Shown one piece after another: positions 1 through 8,959 of a stretch of DNA of 64,000 nucleotides. The stretch lies in NCBI RefSeq assembly GCF_041929845.1, contig NZ_JBHEEH010000003.1, forward strand, positions 62,001 to 126,000, given 5' to 3'. A program made the translations under genes and the position numbers. Every line of letters begins with the position of its first letter. Within the stretch, counting starts at the first letter, position 1. The notes beneath the pieces were generated by a model, which was not told the DNA's origin, searched no databases, and was given only the letters and a program-made list of their open reading frames with translations. Source of the stretch: Paenochrobactrum pullorum (lineage in GTDB: Bacteria; Pseudomonadota; Alphaproteobacteria; Rhizobiales; Rhizobiaceae).

Positions 1-71
1 AAATTGCCTTTTAAACTATCTATAGTTGATGTCTTTATTGTGTGGCATCAACAAGCACTTGCATAAAGAAA

Positions 72-96
72 TAATATGACTACTAAAATCATATTA
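72..96 (+). promoter_or_regulatory. IRO-like box upstream of the first ECF sigma gene
   Basis: Eight-base arms TAATATGA and TCATATTA are perfect inverted repeats around a 9-base spacer, which fits the TGA-N9-TCA iron-responsive operator bound by RirA in Rhizobiales. It lies about 75 bases before the sigma-factor start at 173, where an operator over a promoter would sit. A second, less perfect repeat (GTTGATG at 25-31, CATCAAC at 46-52) lies just upstream. The repeat is seen directly; RirA as the ligand is inferred. Confidence 0.5.
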
Positions 97-172
97 AGAA
101 TTATGTGCCATTGATAATGAATAATTACAGCATGCGGCTTTAACTCAGGCGGCACTATTAGCGAAAAATGTC

Positions 173-673
173 ATGAATTGGGACCTGCAAGATCTGTTCA
201 GAAGACATGCAACGGATATTGCCCGTTTTCTGCGCCAAAAGGGTCACGATCCCGAAACGGTGAAAGATATCACGCAAGATACTTTCATGCGCATTCATGA
301 TAAGGAAAAGCATAAAAATATCAGCAATATACGATCTTATTTATTCCGTATTGCCGATAATCTAGCGACCGATTATTTCCGCGCGGCAAAGTCGCGTAAC
401 CGCTATGTCACTGCGTCAGAAACATTTGATGCAGCAGATGAGAGCCCGGATCAAGAACGCGTGGCTGATTATCGCCAGCGCCTTGCACTGCTGGAAAAAG
501 CCGTTGCATCTTTGCCGCCAAGGCAAAAACAAGTATTTCTGATGCATAAATTTGACGACCTCAGTCATGTCGAAATTGCACAAGAATTAGGTATCACCCG
601 CAGTGCGGTTGAAAAACTGATCATGAAGGCGCTCGCGCATTGCCGTGAACAACTTGGCGAGCATCTGGAATGA
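173..673 (+). CDS. ECF (FecI-like) RNA polymerase sigma factor
   Basis: A 166-residue sigma-70 family protein of extracytoplasmic-function type, the usual FecI length. Region 2 includes DITQDTFMRIHD near residue 40, and region 4 with its helix-turn-helix runs from LPPRQKQVFLMHKF to the C-terminus, including SHVEIAQELGITRSAVEKL. It should direct RNA polymerase to the promoter of the TonB receptor two genes downstream after a signal is relayed through the FecR protein. The ATG at 173 is used because the ATG six bases earlier is followed at once by a stop. A paralogue follows at 4686. The ligand is unknown; iron or heme is inferred from the context. Confidence 0.9.
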   Translation: MNWDLQDLFRRHATDIARFLRQKGHDPETVKDITQDTFMRIHDKEKHKNISNIRSYLFRIADNLATDYFRAAKSRNRYVTASETFDAADESPDQERVADYRQRLALLEKAVASLPPRQKQVFLMHKFDDLSHVEIAQELGITRSAVEKLIMKALAHCREQLGEHLE

Positions 674-799
674 CAATGCTTGCTTTCGCCTATAAAAAAA
701 GTGAGGTATCAGGCGGTGTGAAACGTCTTAATAATAAGCCTTGCACAGCTGGCATGGTTACGGTTTCACACATGTGTAAGAAAATAGTCGGCGGTCACG

Positions 800-1753
800 A
801 TGGTAAATAGCAATAACGACAAAGCTTTAACCTCACGCGATGAGGCCTTGGCATGGTTCGTTACCATCAATTCCGGCAATGTATCCGAAGCCGAGCGCGC
901 AGAGCATGCGACATGGCTGGCCCAAAGCCCTGAAAATGCATCAGAATATCAGTCACTTGGTTCCATCTGGTCAGATTTGGATGCGATGGGCGATCCGCGC
1001 CAAAAACAAATAACCTATCGTCCGGCGCTTAAAAAAACGACCTCAAGGCGGGCTTTTTTATCGGGTGGTGCTGCATTGGCTGCAAGTAGCGCTGCTATTT
1101 TTGTCATTCACCCGGATTTTTTAACCAGTGATTATGCCACTGGAACCGGTGAAATGCACAGCATCATCTTGGCGGATGGCAGCCATGTGGATCTTGATGC
1201 CGATAGCGCCATTGCGGTTGATTACAGCAATAACACCCGCTTGATCAAACTCTTGCGCGGGCGCGCTTTCTTTGATGTGGCCAAAGATACAAACCGTCCC
1301 TTCACAGTGCAGGCAGCCGGCGGCAGCGTCACCGCATTGGGCACACGTTTTGTCGTGCATGAATGGGCAAATGAAGTCACAGTCTGGGTCGAGGAAAGTG
1401 CGGTTTCGGTTATTGCACCCGATCAAAGCAAAAGAATTGTACAAGCATCGCAGCTGACAATTTTTAATTCTGCCGGTTTTGGGCTTTTCGATACTGTTGA
1501 TGCCAATATTGAAGCCGCCTGGAAAAGAGGCAAGCTCATTTTTGAAGACCGCCCTCTCCGGCAAGTTTTGGCAGATGTCAATCGTTACCGGCGCGGCATC
1601 ATCCGCGCAACCGACAGTAAGCTGCTTGATATGCGTGTCAGCGGAATTTTTGATATCAATCATCCAGACGGCGTATTGGACGTCATCCGCAACACTTTGC
1701 CAATCCGCAGCAGAGAGCTTACACCCTATCTGGTTTTTTTAAGCCCGGCATAA
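800..1753 (+). CDS. FecR-family anti-sigma factor / signal transducer
   Basis: A 317-residue inner-membrane regulator. It has an N-terminal DUF4880 cytoplasmic domain (about residues 12-60) that binds the sigma factor, one membrane segment (about 86-103), a periplasmic FecR domain, and a C-terminal part that receives the signal from the receptor STN domain. A twin-arginine motif (SRRAFLSGG, RR at 83-84) precedes the hydrophobic stretch; E. coli FecR is known to use Tat for translocation. The gene sits between its presumed sigma factor and receptor, 126 bases after the sigma gene. That gap carries 9-base arms GTGTGAAAC (716-724) and GTTTCACAC (763-771), which could form a hairpin. Confidence 0.9.
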   Translation: MVNSNNDKALTSRDEALAWFVTINSGNVSEAERAEHATWLAQSPENASEYQSLGSIWSDLDAMGDPRQKQITYRPALKKTTSRRAFLSGGAALAASSAAIFVIHPDFLTSDYATGTGEMHSIILADGSHVDLDADSAIAVDYSNNTRLIKLLRGRAFFDVAKDTNRPFTVQAAGGSVTALGTRFVVHEWANEVTVWVEESAVSVIAPDQSKRIVQASQLTIFNSAGFGLFDTVDANIEAAWKRGKLIFEDRPLRQVLADVNRYRRGIIRATDSKLLDMRVSGIFDINHPDGVLDVIRNTLPIRSRELTPYLVFLSPA

Positions 1754-1774
1754 TTCCCTTTAAATCCTAAGCAT

Positions 1775-1812
1775 AAAGTTGAAAATATAATATGATAATT
1801 ATTTTCAACTTT
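1775..1812 (+). promoter_or_regulatory. 13-base inverted repeat between fecR and the TonB receptor gene
   Basis: Perfect 13-base arms, AAAGTTGAAAATA at 1775-1787 and TATTTTCAACTTT at 1800-1812, flank a 12-base AT-rich spacer. A TGA-N9-TCA match (1793-1807) overlaps the spacer and right arm. The repeat starts 21 bases after the fecR stop and ends 94 bases before the receptor start. It may be an operator, a weak terminator, or an mRNA hairpin separating receptor output from that of the regulators. There is no T-run, so a standard terminator is unlikely. Confidence 0.4.
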
Positions 1813-1906
1813 AAGGGTGAGGGAGTCGCATGCAGGACTCGTCTTTGTCAGTGAAGGGCATTGTTATGCCGGCAAGCACGATCAGGACGGAGTATAATAA
1901 GAAACC

Positions 1907-4456
1907 ATGCATATGGAATTTTCAGGCAATTTATCCATGGGGATGAAAACAGGAAAACTGTTGCTGGCACTGCTTGCCTCGACAGCAATTCAGATGAGCC
2001 CGTCTTTTGTGCCAACCGCTCATGCCCAGCAGGCCAATATCAATTATTTTATTTCGGCCGGATCATTGGGCTCGGTGATTTCCAGCTTCGGCGATCAATC
2101 CAATCTGCAGGTTCTTTATCAGGCGGATCTGGTACGCGGCAAACAATCAGCGGGTTTGCACGGCAGCATGAGCAAACAGGAAGCCTTGTCTCGCCTGCTG
2201 GCGGGTACGGGCTTAAGCTATAACTTCACCAATGCCAACACCGTGACAATCACGGATCGCGTCGCTTCCGCCACAAGCGCTGCCACCAATGACGATGGCT
2301 CTATTCTGCTGGAAACGATCACGGTGAGCGGTGCCCTCAACAATGCCGATAAACCCTTCCAGACATCAGGCTCCTCATCTTATATCAGCGCCGAGCAAAT
2401 CCAGATCGTGCCGCCTTCATCCACCGGCGATATTTTGCGTAATGCACCGGGTGTCTTTTCATCCGGCAACCGTACCGGTCAGGCTCTGGACGTCAATATC
2501 CGTGGGCTTCAAGGCATGAATCGTATCGCCACACTTGTTGATGGCGCCCAGCAAAGCTCATCCGCTTATCGTGGCTATAAAGGCATGAGCAGCCGCACCT
2601 TTGTCGATCCAGAATTCATCGGCGGGATCGACATTCAAAAGGGGCCGCCGTCGGGGGCACAAGGCAGCGGCTCAATGGGTGGCGTTGTCAATATGCGTAC
2701 GCTTAATGCTGATGACATCATCATGGACGGCAAGTCATATGGCGTAAAAATCAAAGGCGGTTTTGCCGGCAACAGCGTCAAGCCGCGTGAGTATTTTTCT
2801 CCGCCTGATACTGAAGCCCCCCGCTTTGGCGGCAATGACTGGCTGAATGGCAACAGCAATATAGCCAGTGTTGCATTGGCCACCAAGCAGGATAATTATG
2901 AACTGGTCGGTGCCTTTGCCTATCGTCGCAACGGCAATTATTTTGCCGGTAAGCATGGTGAACGCCAAGTCAAACGCTTTAGTTTTGGTGGAAAATACAC
3001 TTGGGGGCCAATGTCGGCCTATCGACCGGGCAGCGAAATTTTCAACACATCACAAGACACCAAATCGCTGTTGCTGAAAGGCAAGTTTAATTTCGAGCAC
3101 GACCAAACGGTCGAGCTTGGCTATATTCGTTATGACAGCAAATATGGCGAGGAATACGGCGACATGAACAATCCCGTCGCCATTGGTGGCTGGCCGCCTT
3201 ATCAGGCCAATTTGAGCCGCACCAAATCCGACATGTATACGGCAAAATATACGTGGAATCCGGAAGAAAACGATCTGATTAATTTTCAGACCAATGTCTG
3301 GCATACCCGATTAAACGACAAATGGGCTGCGATTGAAATTCTGACCGGTGTACCGGGTGACACCAAAACCGACACAACCGGTGTTGAAGTCACCAATGCC
3401 TCACATATTGATACAGGCTTTGGCCTTTTTGATCTCAATTATGGCGCTACTTACTCGCGTGAAAAGACAATACAAAATCCGGATACCAATATCGGGATGG
3501 AGGGAAGCCGTGAAGTTGGCGCAATTTTTGCCAATGCTGATTATAAACCGGTTGATTGGCTGACACTGAGCGCGGGTCTACGCTACCAAAGCTATCAAAC
3601 ACGCGATAAAAGCGAAAATTCCACGATTGACGGTCTTGATGGATCACGCTTGACACCAAGGCTGGGCGTGATGGTTGAGCCGCTTGACGGCTTCCAGATC
3701 TTTGGAAATTATGCACAAGGCTGGCGCCCGCCAAGCATCCGCGAAACGCTTTTCAATATGCCTGGTCTGATTGAACCAAACCCGCTTTTGAAGCCGGAGC
3801 GCTCTAAAAACTACGAAATCGGCGTCAATTATCTCAATGACAATCTGTTGCTTGATGACGATAAATTACGTCTCAAACTGTCTTATTTTGATAATAGCTA
3901 TGATGATTATATCGTCAGAACCTACGGCAACCGTGCCGGTCTGCCTTATCCTTATCGTGTTTATGCCAATATTGACGGGGCAAAATTCAAAGGTTTTGAA
4001 ATTTCTGCTTCTTATGATGCAGGAATGTTTTTTGCCGATGCCAATTTCAACCGCTACACCAATGTGAAATATTGCTATGCAACGAAAGCGGGTGAAGATT
4101 CTGCCTGTAATGACAGCACACCACCCGATGATTATCAAAGCATCTATGTGCCGCCTGTTTATAGCGGCTCGCTGACATTGGGCGCACGTTTTCTTGATGA
4201 AAGCCTGACAATTGGTGGCCGTGTCAACTTTATAGGTGATCGCGCCTTGAAACGCAGCGGTGTCGGTATGGTTGAGAGCGAGTGGCGCTCCTATCAAGTT
4301 TACGACACTTTCGCTACCTATAAGCTGAACGAGAATTTCTCCTTCAATGCCAGTATCGAAAACATCTTTGATCTCTATTATCTTGATGCGATGAGCGAAG
4401 CATTGACCCCTTCGCCGGGTCGTACTTTCCGCTTGAGTGCGACAGCGCGATTCTGA
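1907..4456 (+). CDS. TonB-dependent receptor with N-terminal STN signalling domain (heme/siderophore type)
   Basis: An 849-residue outer-membrane receptor. It has a signal peptide ending near AHA-QQ (residue 40), an STN domain (about 49-116) that signals to FecR, a TonB-box-like LLETITVSG (134-142), a plug domain from about 150 (DILRNAPGVF, NIRGLQGMNRIATLVDG) and a 22-strand barrel ending in ...RTFRLSATARF with a terminal aromatic residue. The barrel motif NPLLKPERSKNYEIG is typical of heme/siderophore receptors. An ATG at 1937 is a possible later start. It is the third gene of a sigma/anti-sigma/receptor module and is closely related to the receptors at 6355 and 62209. The substrate is not determined. 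Confidence 0.9.
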   Translation: MHMEFSGNLSMGMKTGKLLLALLASTAIQMSPSFVPTAHAQQANINYFISAGSLGSVISSFGDQSNLQVLYQADLVRGKQSAGLHGSMSKQEALSRLLAGTGLSYNFTNANTVTITDRVASATSAATNDDGSILLETITVSGALNNADKPFQTSGSSSYISAEQIQIVPPSSTGDILRNAPGVFSSGNRTGQALDVNIRGLQGMNRIATLVDGAQQSSSAYRGYKGMSSRTFVDPEFIGGIDIQKGPPSGAQGSGSMGGVVNMRTLNADDIIMDGKSYGVKIKGGFAGNSVKPREYFSPPDTEAPRFGGNDWLNGNSNIASVALATKQDNYELVGAFAYRRNGNYFAGKHGERQVKRFSFGGKYTWGPMSAYRPGSEIFNTSQDTKSLLLKGKFNFEHDQTVELGYIRYDSKYGEEYGDMNNPVAIGGWPPYQANLSRTKSDMYTAKYTWNPEENDLINFQTNVWHTRLNDKWAAIEILTGVPGDTKTDTTGVEVTNASHIDTGFGLFDLNYGATYSREKTIQNPDTNIGMEGSREVGAIFANADYKPVDWLTLSAGLRYQSYQTRDKSENSTIDGLDGSRLTPRLGVMVEPLDGFQIFGNYAQGWRPPSIRETLFNMPGLIEPNPLLKPERSKNYEIGVNYLNDNLLLDDDKLRLKLSYFDNSYDDYIVRTYGNRAGLPYPYRVYANIDGAKFKGFEISASYDAGMFFADANFNRYTNVKYCYATKAGEDSACNDSTPPDDYQSIYVPPVYSGSLTLGARFLDESLTIGGRVNFIGDRALKRSGVGMVESEWRSYQVYDTFATYKLNENFSFNASIENIFDLYYLDAMSEALTPSPGRTFRLSATARF

Positions 4457-4470
4457 TCTTTTTATAAAAT

Positions 4471-4500
4471 CCCCAAGGCAGAACCATTCTTGCCTTGGGG
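4471..4500 (+). terminator. Intrinsic terminator after the first TonB receptor
   Basis: A perfect 10-base stem, CCCCAAGGCA paired with TGCCTTGGGG, has a 10-base loop and starts 14 bases after the receptor stop. The following run is only moderately T-rich. It closes the first sigma/FecR/receptor unit. Confidence 0.75.
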
Positions 4501-4518
4501 ATATCCTCTTTCATAAAC

Positions 4519-4567
4519 CATGTTTAATTTTAAACATGACCTGTTTTATCATATTAACTTGATAAAA
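4519..4567 (+). promoter_or_regulatory. Palindrome cluster and IRO-like box upstream of the second ECF sigma gene
   Basis: Three overlapping symmetric elements are present. The first is a palindrome with arms CATGTTTAA and TTAAACATG (4519-4538). The second is AACATGA-N9-TCATATT (4533-4555), which fits TGA-N9-TCA with arms matching at six of seven bases. The third is TTTTATCA-N8-TGATAAAA (4544-4567). The middle element resembles the box at 72-96 before the first sigma gene, which suggests a shared iron-dependent regulator such as RirA. That assignment is inferred. Confidence 0.45.
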
Positions 4568-4685
4568 AATCCTGAAACAGATATGGGAGAAAAGACGGCA
4601 GGGCAAAGATTATATCAGATAAACAGTGTCCGGCTCAAAAAACGTGCATGTTTGTTCAATCTGGTCTGATCGCAGGAACCTCGCA

Positions 4686-5207
4686 ATGGCACTTCTCAGC
4701 CATAGTTTCACTCATCTTTACGGATCGGAAAAAGGTCGTCTCAAACGATTTATCGCACGTATTGTCGGTAATAATGCAACAGCTGACGATTTGGTGCAGG
4801 ATGCCTTCTCAAAGCTGATCGATGCATCCGGCAAACAAAAAATTCATGAGCCTGCCGCCTATCTGACCCGTGCCGCACGCAATCTCGCCCTCAATCATCT
4901 GCGCCATTTACAGCAGGGTGTTGAGGTTACGATTGACGATCAGATATATCTCGCCATTGCTGATCGTAAACCATCGCCGGAAATGGAAGTGCTTTACCGG
5001 CAGGAGCTACGCCGTTTGTTGACGGCACTTTCAAATTTGCCGCCACGCAGACGCGAAATTTTTATTATTCACCGTTTCGAAGGTGCAACTTATAGCGAAA
5101 TTGCCGAGAGGTTTCAGCTATCGCGCCGTACCGTCATCAATCATATTTTTAATGCCCTTAATGATCTTGATCTGGCATTAGGGCCTGATTTTTTACAGTT
5201 TCCTTAG
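4686..5207 (+). CDS. ECF (FecI-like) RNA polymerase sigma factor, second copy
   Basis: A 173-residue ECF sigma factor. Region 2 contains ADDLVQDAFSKLID; region 4 contains LPPRRREIFIIHRFEGATYSEIAERFQLSRRTV. The ATG at 4686 is preferred to an upstream GTG at 4626 because AGGA lies nine bases before it and the extra 20 residues match nothing in the family. It heads a second module with the same order as the one at 173-4456 (sigma, FecR, STN receptor). The two sigma factors are clearly diverged, so the modules probably answer to different ligands. Confidence 0.9.
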   Translation: MALLSHSFTHLYGSEKGRLKRFIARIVGNNATADDLVQDAFSKLIDASGKQKIHEPAAYLTRAARNLALNHLRHLQQGVEVTIDDQIYLAIADRKPSPEMEVLYRQELRRLLTALSNLPPRRREIFIIHRFEGATYSEIAERFQLSRRTVINHIFNALNDLDLALGPDFLQFP

Positions 5208-5261
5208 TAAGTTGTTACTGCTCGAGTGTCTTTATTGATAAGACATTGCCACCTACTGGTG

Positions 5262-5277
5262 GTTTATTGCAATAAAC
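5262..5277 (+). promoter_or_regulatory. Perfect 16-base palindrome before the second fecR gene
   Basis: GTTTATTGCAATAAAC is a perfect 16-base palindrome ending 31 bases before the FecR start. A hairpin-forming TGTCTT / AAGACA pair (5227-5245) lies just upstream. The 101-base gap between sigma and fecR is therefore structured and may carry an operator or a separate promoter for fecR. No protein ligand is recognised. Confidence 0.35.
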
Positions 5278-5308
5278 TTGGACGAATTATTAAACCGGAT
5301 GCACCTTT

Positions 5309-6229
5309 ATGGTTGATGATCACCGATCCCCGCTCATACGTGAAGCCCTGCGTTGGTTTGCAGTGCTCAGGGATGATGGTGCCACCGAAAAAGATCATCA
5401 GGCGTTTGAACAATGGAAAAACCAAAGCGCTGAACATGAGGCTGCATGGATGCGTGCCGGTACGCTCTGGACTGCCTTTGCACCGGTTGAAGCAGAATTG
5501 CGCCAGACACGCAGAACCAAACTCAGCAGGCGCGCTTTCATCAGTTCAAGTCTTGGCCTGTTTGGTGCTGCCGGGGGCGGTTATTTATTTTACCGCAACG
5601 GCATGTTTGCTGATTATGCTACCAATGCAGGTGAATTGAGAACATTGACTTTAACCGACGGTTCAGTGGTTGATCTGGGCAGCCGCTCGGCATTATCGGT
5701 TAATTATTCGGATGCCGGTCGCCACCTGACACTGCATTGGGGTGAAGCCTATTTCAACGTGGTGCCTGAACGCCGCCCCTTCATTGTCAATGCCAATGAC
5801 GGGCAAACAACCGCGCTTGGCACTTCCTTCAATATCAAAGCCGACCACCAGCTTGTCACCGTTGCCGTAACCCAACATCAGGTTGAGATAGCTTTGCCCA
5901 ATCTGCCGGCAAAACGCTTAAACAGTGGTTGGCAACTGGCCTATAATGGCGATGAAATTTTGGCAGCACAAGCTGTCGACATCAACAATGTCGATGCATG
6001 GCGCCGGGGACGGCTGATCTATCACAACGAAGCTTTAAGCAGTGTTCTCAATGATATCGAGCGATATCGCGGTGGTTTTATCATCCTCACGGACAAGAGG
6101 TTAGGGCAAATGCTGGTCAGTGCTGCATTCAGTACCGCTTCAGCCGATGCAGCCCTTGATTCAATTGCGCAGACCTTACCCATAAATGTTTCAAGGGCAG
6201 GTAATCTCGTCATTATCTCCGGTCGTTAA
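5309..6229 (+). CDS. FecR-family anti-sigma factor / signal transducer, second copy
   Basis: A 306-residue homologue of the protein at 800-1753 with the same layout. The N-terminal DUF4880 sigma-binding region (about 10-60) is followed by a twin-arginine motif (SRRAFISSS, RR at 74-75), a hydrophobic segment (about 78-95), a periplasmic FecR domain with LTLTDGSVVDLGSRSAL, and a C-terminal secretin/TonB-like short domain (VDAWRRGRLIYHNEALSSVL onward). It should hold the sigma factor at 4686 in check and receive a signal from the STN domain of the receptor at 6355. Confidence 0.9.
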   Translation: MVDDHRSPLIREALRWFAVLRDDGATEKDHQAFEQWKNQSAEHEAAWMRAGTLWTAFAPVEAELRQTRRTKLSRRAFISSSLGLFGAAGGGYLFYRNGMFADYATNAGELRTLTLTDGSVVDLGSRSALSVNYSDAGRHLTLHWGEAYFNVVPERRPFIVNANDGQTTALGTSFNIKADHQLVTVAVTQHQVEIALPNLPAKRLNSGWQLAYNGDEILAAQAVDINNVDAWRRGRLIYHNEALSSVLNDIERYRGGFIILTDKRLGQMLVSAAFSTASADAALDSIAQTLPINVSRAGNLVIISGR

Positions 6230-6354
6230 ATTTTAAAAATAAATAACAAATCTGCTTGGTAACTTGTAGCTACCCGCGTGTCATACATATGAGAGCCAAT
6301 AAACGGCACTCTTACCGATGACATTCGCCAATGGCGGAAATGTGAGGGGCTTTA

Positions 6355-8916
6355 ATGATGGAATACACGCAGTTGACCGGTAAGGTTTTAACCGCACAAC
6401 ACACATGTTTAACGCAGCCAACAAGCAGAAAACTTGCCTGCCTGATGGCAGCACTGATGGTGACAACCAGTCTTTCAGTTGTGATGAAACCTGCCATTGC
6501 TGTAGCCCAGTCAACAAATAATGAGCGCCATTTCACTATTCCCGCCCAATCACTCTCTACTGCATTGCTGGCATTTTCCAATACAAGTGGTGTCGATATT
6601 TTCTTTGATCAGAACGATATCGGCACCCGCACAACAAGCGGTCTCAACGGCAGATATACGGCACAAGCAGGACTGGCGCGGTTGCTTGCTGGCACCGGTC
6701 TTCGCTATCATTTTACCAATGCCAATTCCGTCACCATCAGTGACCGTGTTTCCAACAGTCATGACACCGCCGCACGTGTCAATGACGGCTCGATTTTACT
6801 GGACACGATCACTGTACACGGTCAGGTTCAACCGGAAAATGCACCCTACATGACTGCCGGTTCAACGGCTTATGTGTCAGCAGAAGATTTAAGCCGCCTT
6901 CCCTCCAGCAGTCAGGGTGATCTTTTCAAATCAACACCGGGTGTCGTTTCCGCAGGCAGCCGCTCCGGTCAGGGTTTGAATATCAACATTCGCGGCCTTC
7001 AGGGCATGAACCGCGTTGCAACCTTGATTGACGGCACGCAACAATCCACCTCCAGCTATACCGGTTATCGCGGGCAAACCAGCAGTGTGTTTGTTGATCC
7101 CGATCTGATTGCCGGTATTGATATCACCAAAGGTCCAAGTGATGGCCCGCTTGGTAATGGTGCAATGGGTGGGGTTGTGAATATGCGCACTCTCAATGCG
7201 CGTGATGTTGTGGCGGAAGGCAAAGAATATGGTGCCCAAATCAAAGCCACAATGGGCAGCAATACCAAAACACCACCGGCGGTTAATACCTACGAACAGC
7301 TCAATGATGCGCCTTCATTTTTAAATGGCGACAGTTTCAACGGCTCAATTGCTGCTGCTACCGTTCAGGATAATTATGAATTTCTGGCAGCTGTTACCCG
7401 CCGTAAAACCGGCAACTATTTTGCCGGTAAAAAAGGCGGAAAACTGCTTGCTGATGATACTGGCGCATTATCACCGGTTCCACCGGGCGGCGAAGTTTTC
7501 AATACATCGGAAGATTCTTTTTCCGTACTTTTAAAAGGCAAAGCGCATTTCAATGAAGATACATCATTGGAATTAAGCTATATGCGTTATGAAAATAAAC
7601 ATGGGGAATTGGATGATTTTCCTTATGTTTACGGTTTCATCCCGCCAAGTCAGAAAGACCTGAACCGCCGCAAAGTGGATACTTTGACCGCCAAGCTGGC
7701 GCATAATCCTTCCGATAATCCTTATATTGATCTGCATGTTTCCTCATGGCTGACCAATGTCAAACGGGAGGCACCTATCAGCCTCGAAGGAAGTGCTGAT
7801 GTCAAAACTTATGGCGTGGAAATTTACAATAACTCCAGTATCGAAACTGCGCTTGGCCATTTGGCACTGACCTATGGCGCGCAGATTTCTTTGGAAGATT
7901 CAGACGGAGATGAACTCTATGATTCATATTCATGGGATCCATCGCAAACATATTTGATCAGTGCCGGGCCAACAGGAAAAAGGCGTCTTGCCAGTGTTTT
8001 CAGCCGTGCCAATTATGATGTGACAGACTGGCTTAGTTTTGGCGCGGGGCTACGTTATGATACTTATAAAATCGAACAAGGCGGCGGCGCTTTGGCACAT
8101 TATGGTGACAAAGACGGCTCCCGTTTGAACCCATCTTTGTCAGTGACTGTCACCCCTTGGGAAGGCATCCAGTTTTATGGTCATTATGCGCAAGGCTGGC
8201 GCCCGCCGGCTCTGCGTGAAACAAGCTTCCAGCTCGGAACCATTCTTTATCCCAATCCCGATCTGAAGCCTGAAAAGGCCGAGAATTATGAAGCCGGCAT
8301 CAATGTAATGCGCACGGATATCTTTACCGACGGCGATAATTTGCGTGTGAAAGCCAGCTATTTCCATAATAAATACAAAGATTATATCATCCGCGACTCC
8401 ATCGCTCAAAACTGGTCCGAGCCACGCCATTGGGCCAATATCCCAAGCGCTACATTTGAAGGACTGGAGCTCTCCGTCAAATATGATACGCAACGCATAT
8501 TCATTGAAACCGGACTGACCAGATATTCCAAGGTCGAGTTTTGCCACCAGCTGACAGGTTGTGATTCAAAAGCTATCGGCATTGATTATGGCAGTAATTA
8601 TATTCCGCCAAAATATTTGCTGACACTGAGTGGCGGTGTTCATATGTTTGAACAAAAACTGACTGTGGGCGCGCGTGCAACATTTATAGGTGAACGCGCT
8701 TTGAGCGAGTCAATGGGATTGGGCTATGTAACCCCGACGCTTTGGCCTAAGCGAACAATTGTCGACCTGTTTGGTAATTATAAATTCAACGAGACCGTCT
8801 CTTTGAATTTCAATGTCGAAAACCTGACAAACCAGTATTATCTGGATCCGCTTTCATTCACACGGGCACCTGCACCGGGGCGCACGATCAGAGCAGGCTT
8901 GACTGCCAAATTTTAA
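6355..8916 (+). CDS. TonB-dependent receptor with N-terminal STN signalling domain, second copy
   Basis: An 853-residue outer-membrane receptor: signal peptide to about residue 51 (AVA-Q), STN domain (about 59-128), TonB-box-like LLDTITVHG (148-156), plug (DLFKSTPGVVSAGSRSGQ, NIRGLQGMNRVATLIDG) and barrel with PNPDLKPEKAENYEAG and the C-terminal RTIRAGLTAKF. AGGGG eight bases before the ATG at 6355 supports the start. The plug is very similar to that of the receptor at 1907, while the extracellular loops of the barrel differ, as expected after duplication and a change of ligand. Heme or siderophore uptake is inferred. Confidence 0.9.
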   Translation: MMEYTQLTGKVLTAQHTCLTQPTSRKLACLMAALMVTTSLSVVMKPAIAVAQSTNNERHFTIPAQSLSTALLAFSNTSGVDIFFDQNDIGTRTTSGLNGRYTAQAGLARLLAGTGLRYHFTNANSVTISDRVSNSHDTAARVNDGSILLDTITVHGQVQPENAPYMTAGSTAYVSAEDLSRLPSSSQGDLFKSTPGVVSAGSRSGQGLNINIRGLQGMNRVATLIDGTQQSTSSYTGYRGQTSSVFVDPDLIAGIDITKGPSDGPLGNGAMGGVVNMRTLNARDVVAEGKEYGAQIKATMGSNTKTPPAVNTYEQLNDAPSFLNGDSFNGSIAAATVQDNYEFLAAVTRRKTGNYFAGKKGGKLLADDTGALSPVPPGGEVFNTSEDSFSVLLKGKAHFNEDTSLELSYMRYENKHGELDDFPYVYGFIPPSQKDLNRRKVDTLTAKLAHNPSDNPYIDLHVSSWLTNVKREAPISLEGSADVKTYGVEIYNNSSIETALGHLALTYGAQISLEDSDGDELYDSYSWDPSQTYLISAGPTGKRRLASVFSRANYDVTDWLSFGAGLRYDTYKIEQGGGALAHYGDKDGSRLNPSLSVTVTPWEGIQFYGHYAQGWRPPALRETSFQLGTILYPNPDLKPEKAENYEAGINVMRTDIFTDGDNLRVKASYFHNKYKDYIIRDSIAQNWSEPRHWANIPSATFEGLELSVKYDTQRIFIETGLTRYSKVEFCHQLTGCDSKAIGIDYGSNYIPPKYLLTLSGGVHMFEQKLTVGARATFIGERALSESMGLGYVTPTLWPKRTIVDLFGNYKFNETVSLNFNVENLTNQYYLDPLSFTRAPAPGRTIRAGLTAKF

Positions 8917-8920
8917 TGAT

Positions 8921-8959
8921 AAAAATGCCGGACATGTTCACAGCTTGTCCGGCATTTTT
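8921..8959. terminator. Bidirectional terminator between TonB receptor 2 and ccoS
   Basis: AAAAATGCCGGACA (8921-8934) and TGTCCGGCATTTTT (8946-8959) form a perfect 14-base stem with an A-run on one side and a T-run on the other, so it can end transcription from both sides. It separates the convergent receptor gene and cbb3 operon and overlaps the ccoS stop codon. Confidence 0.9.
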
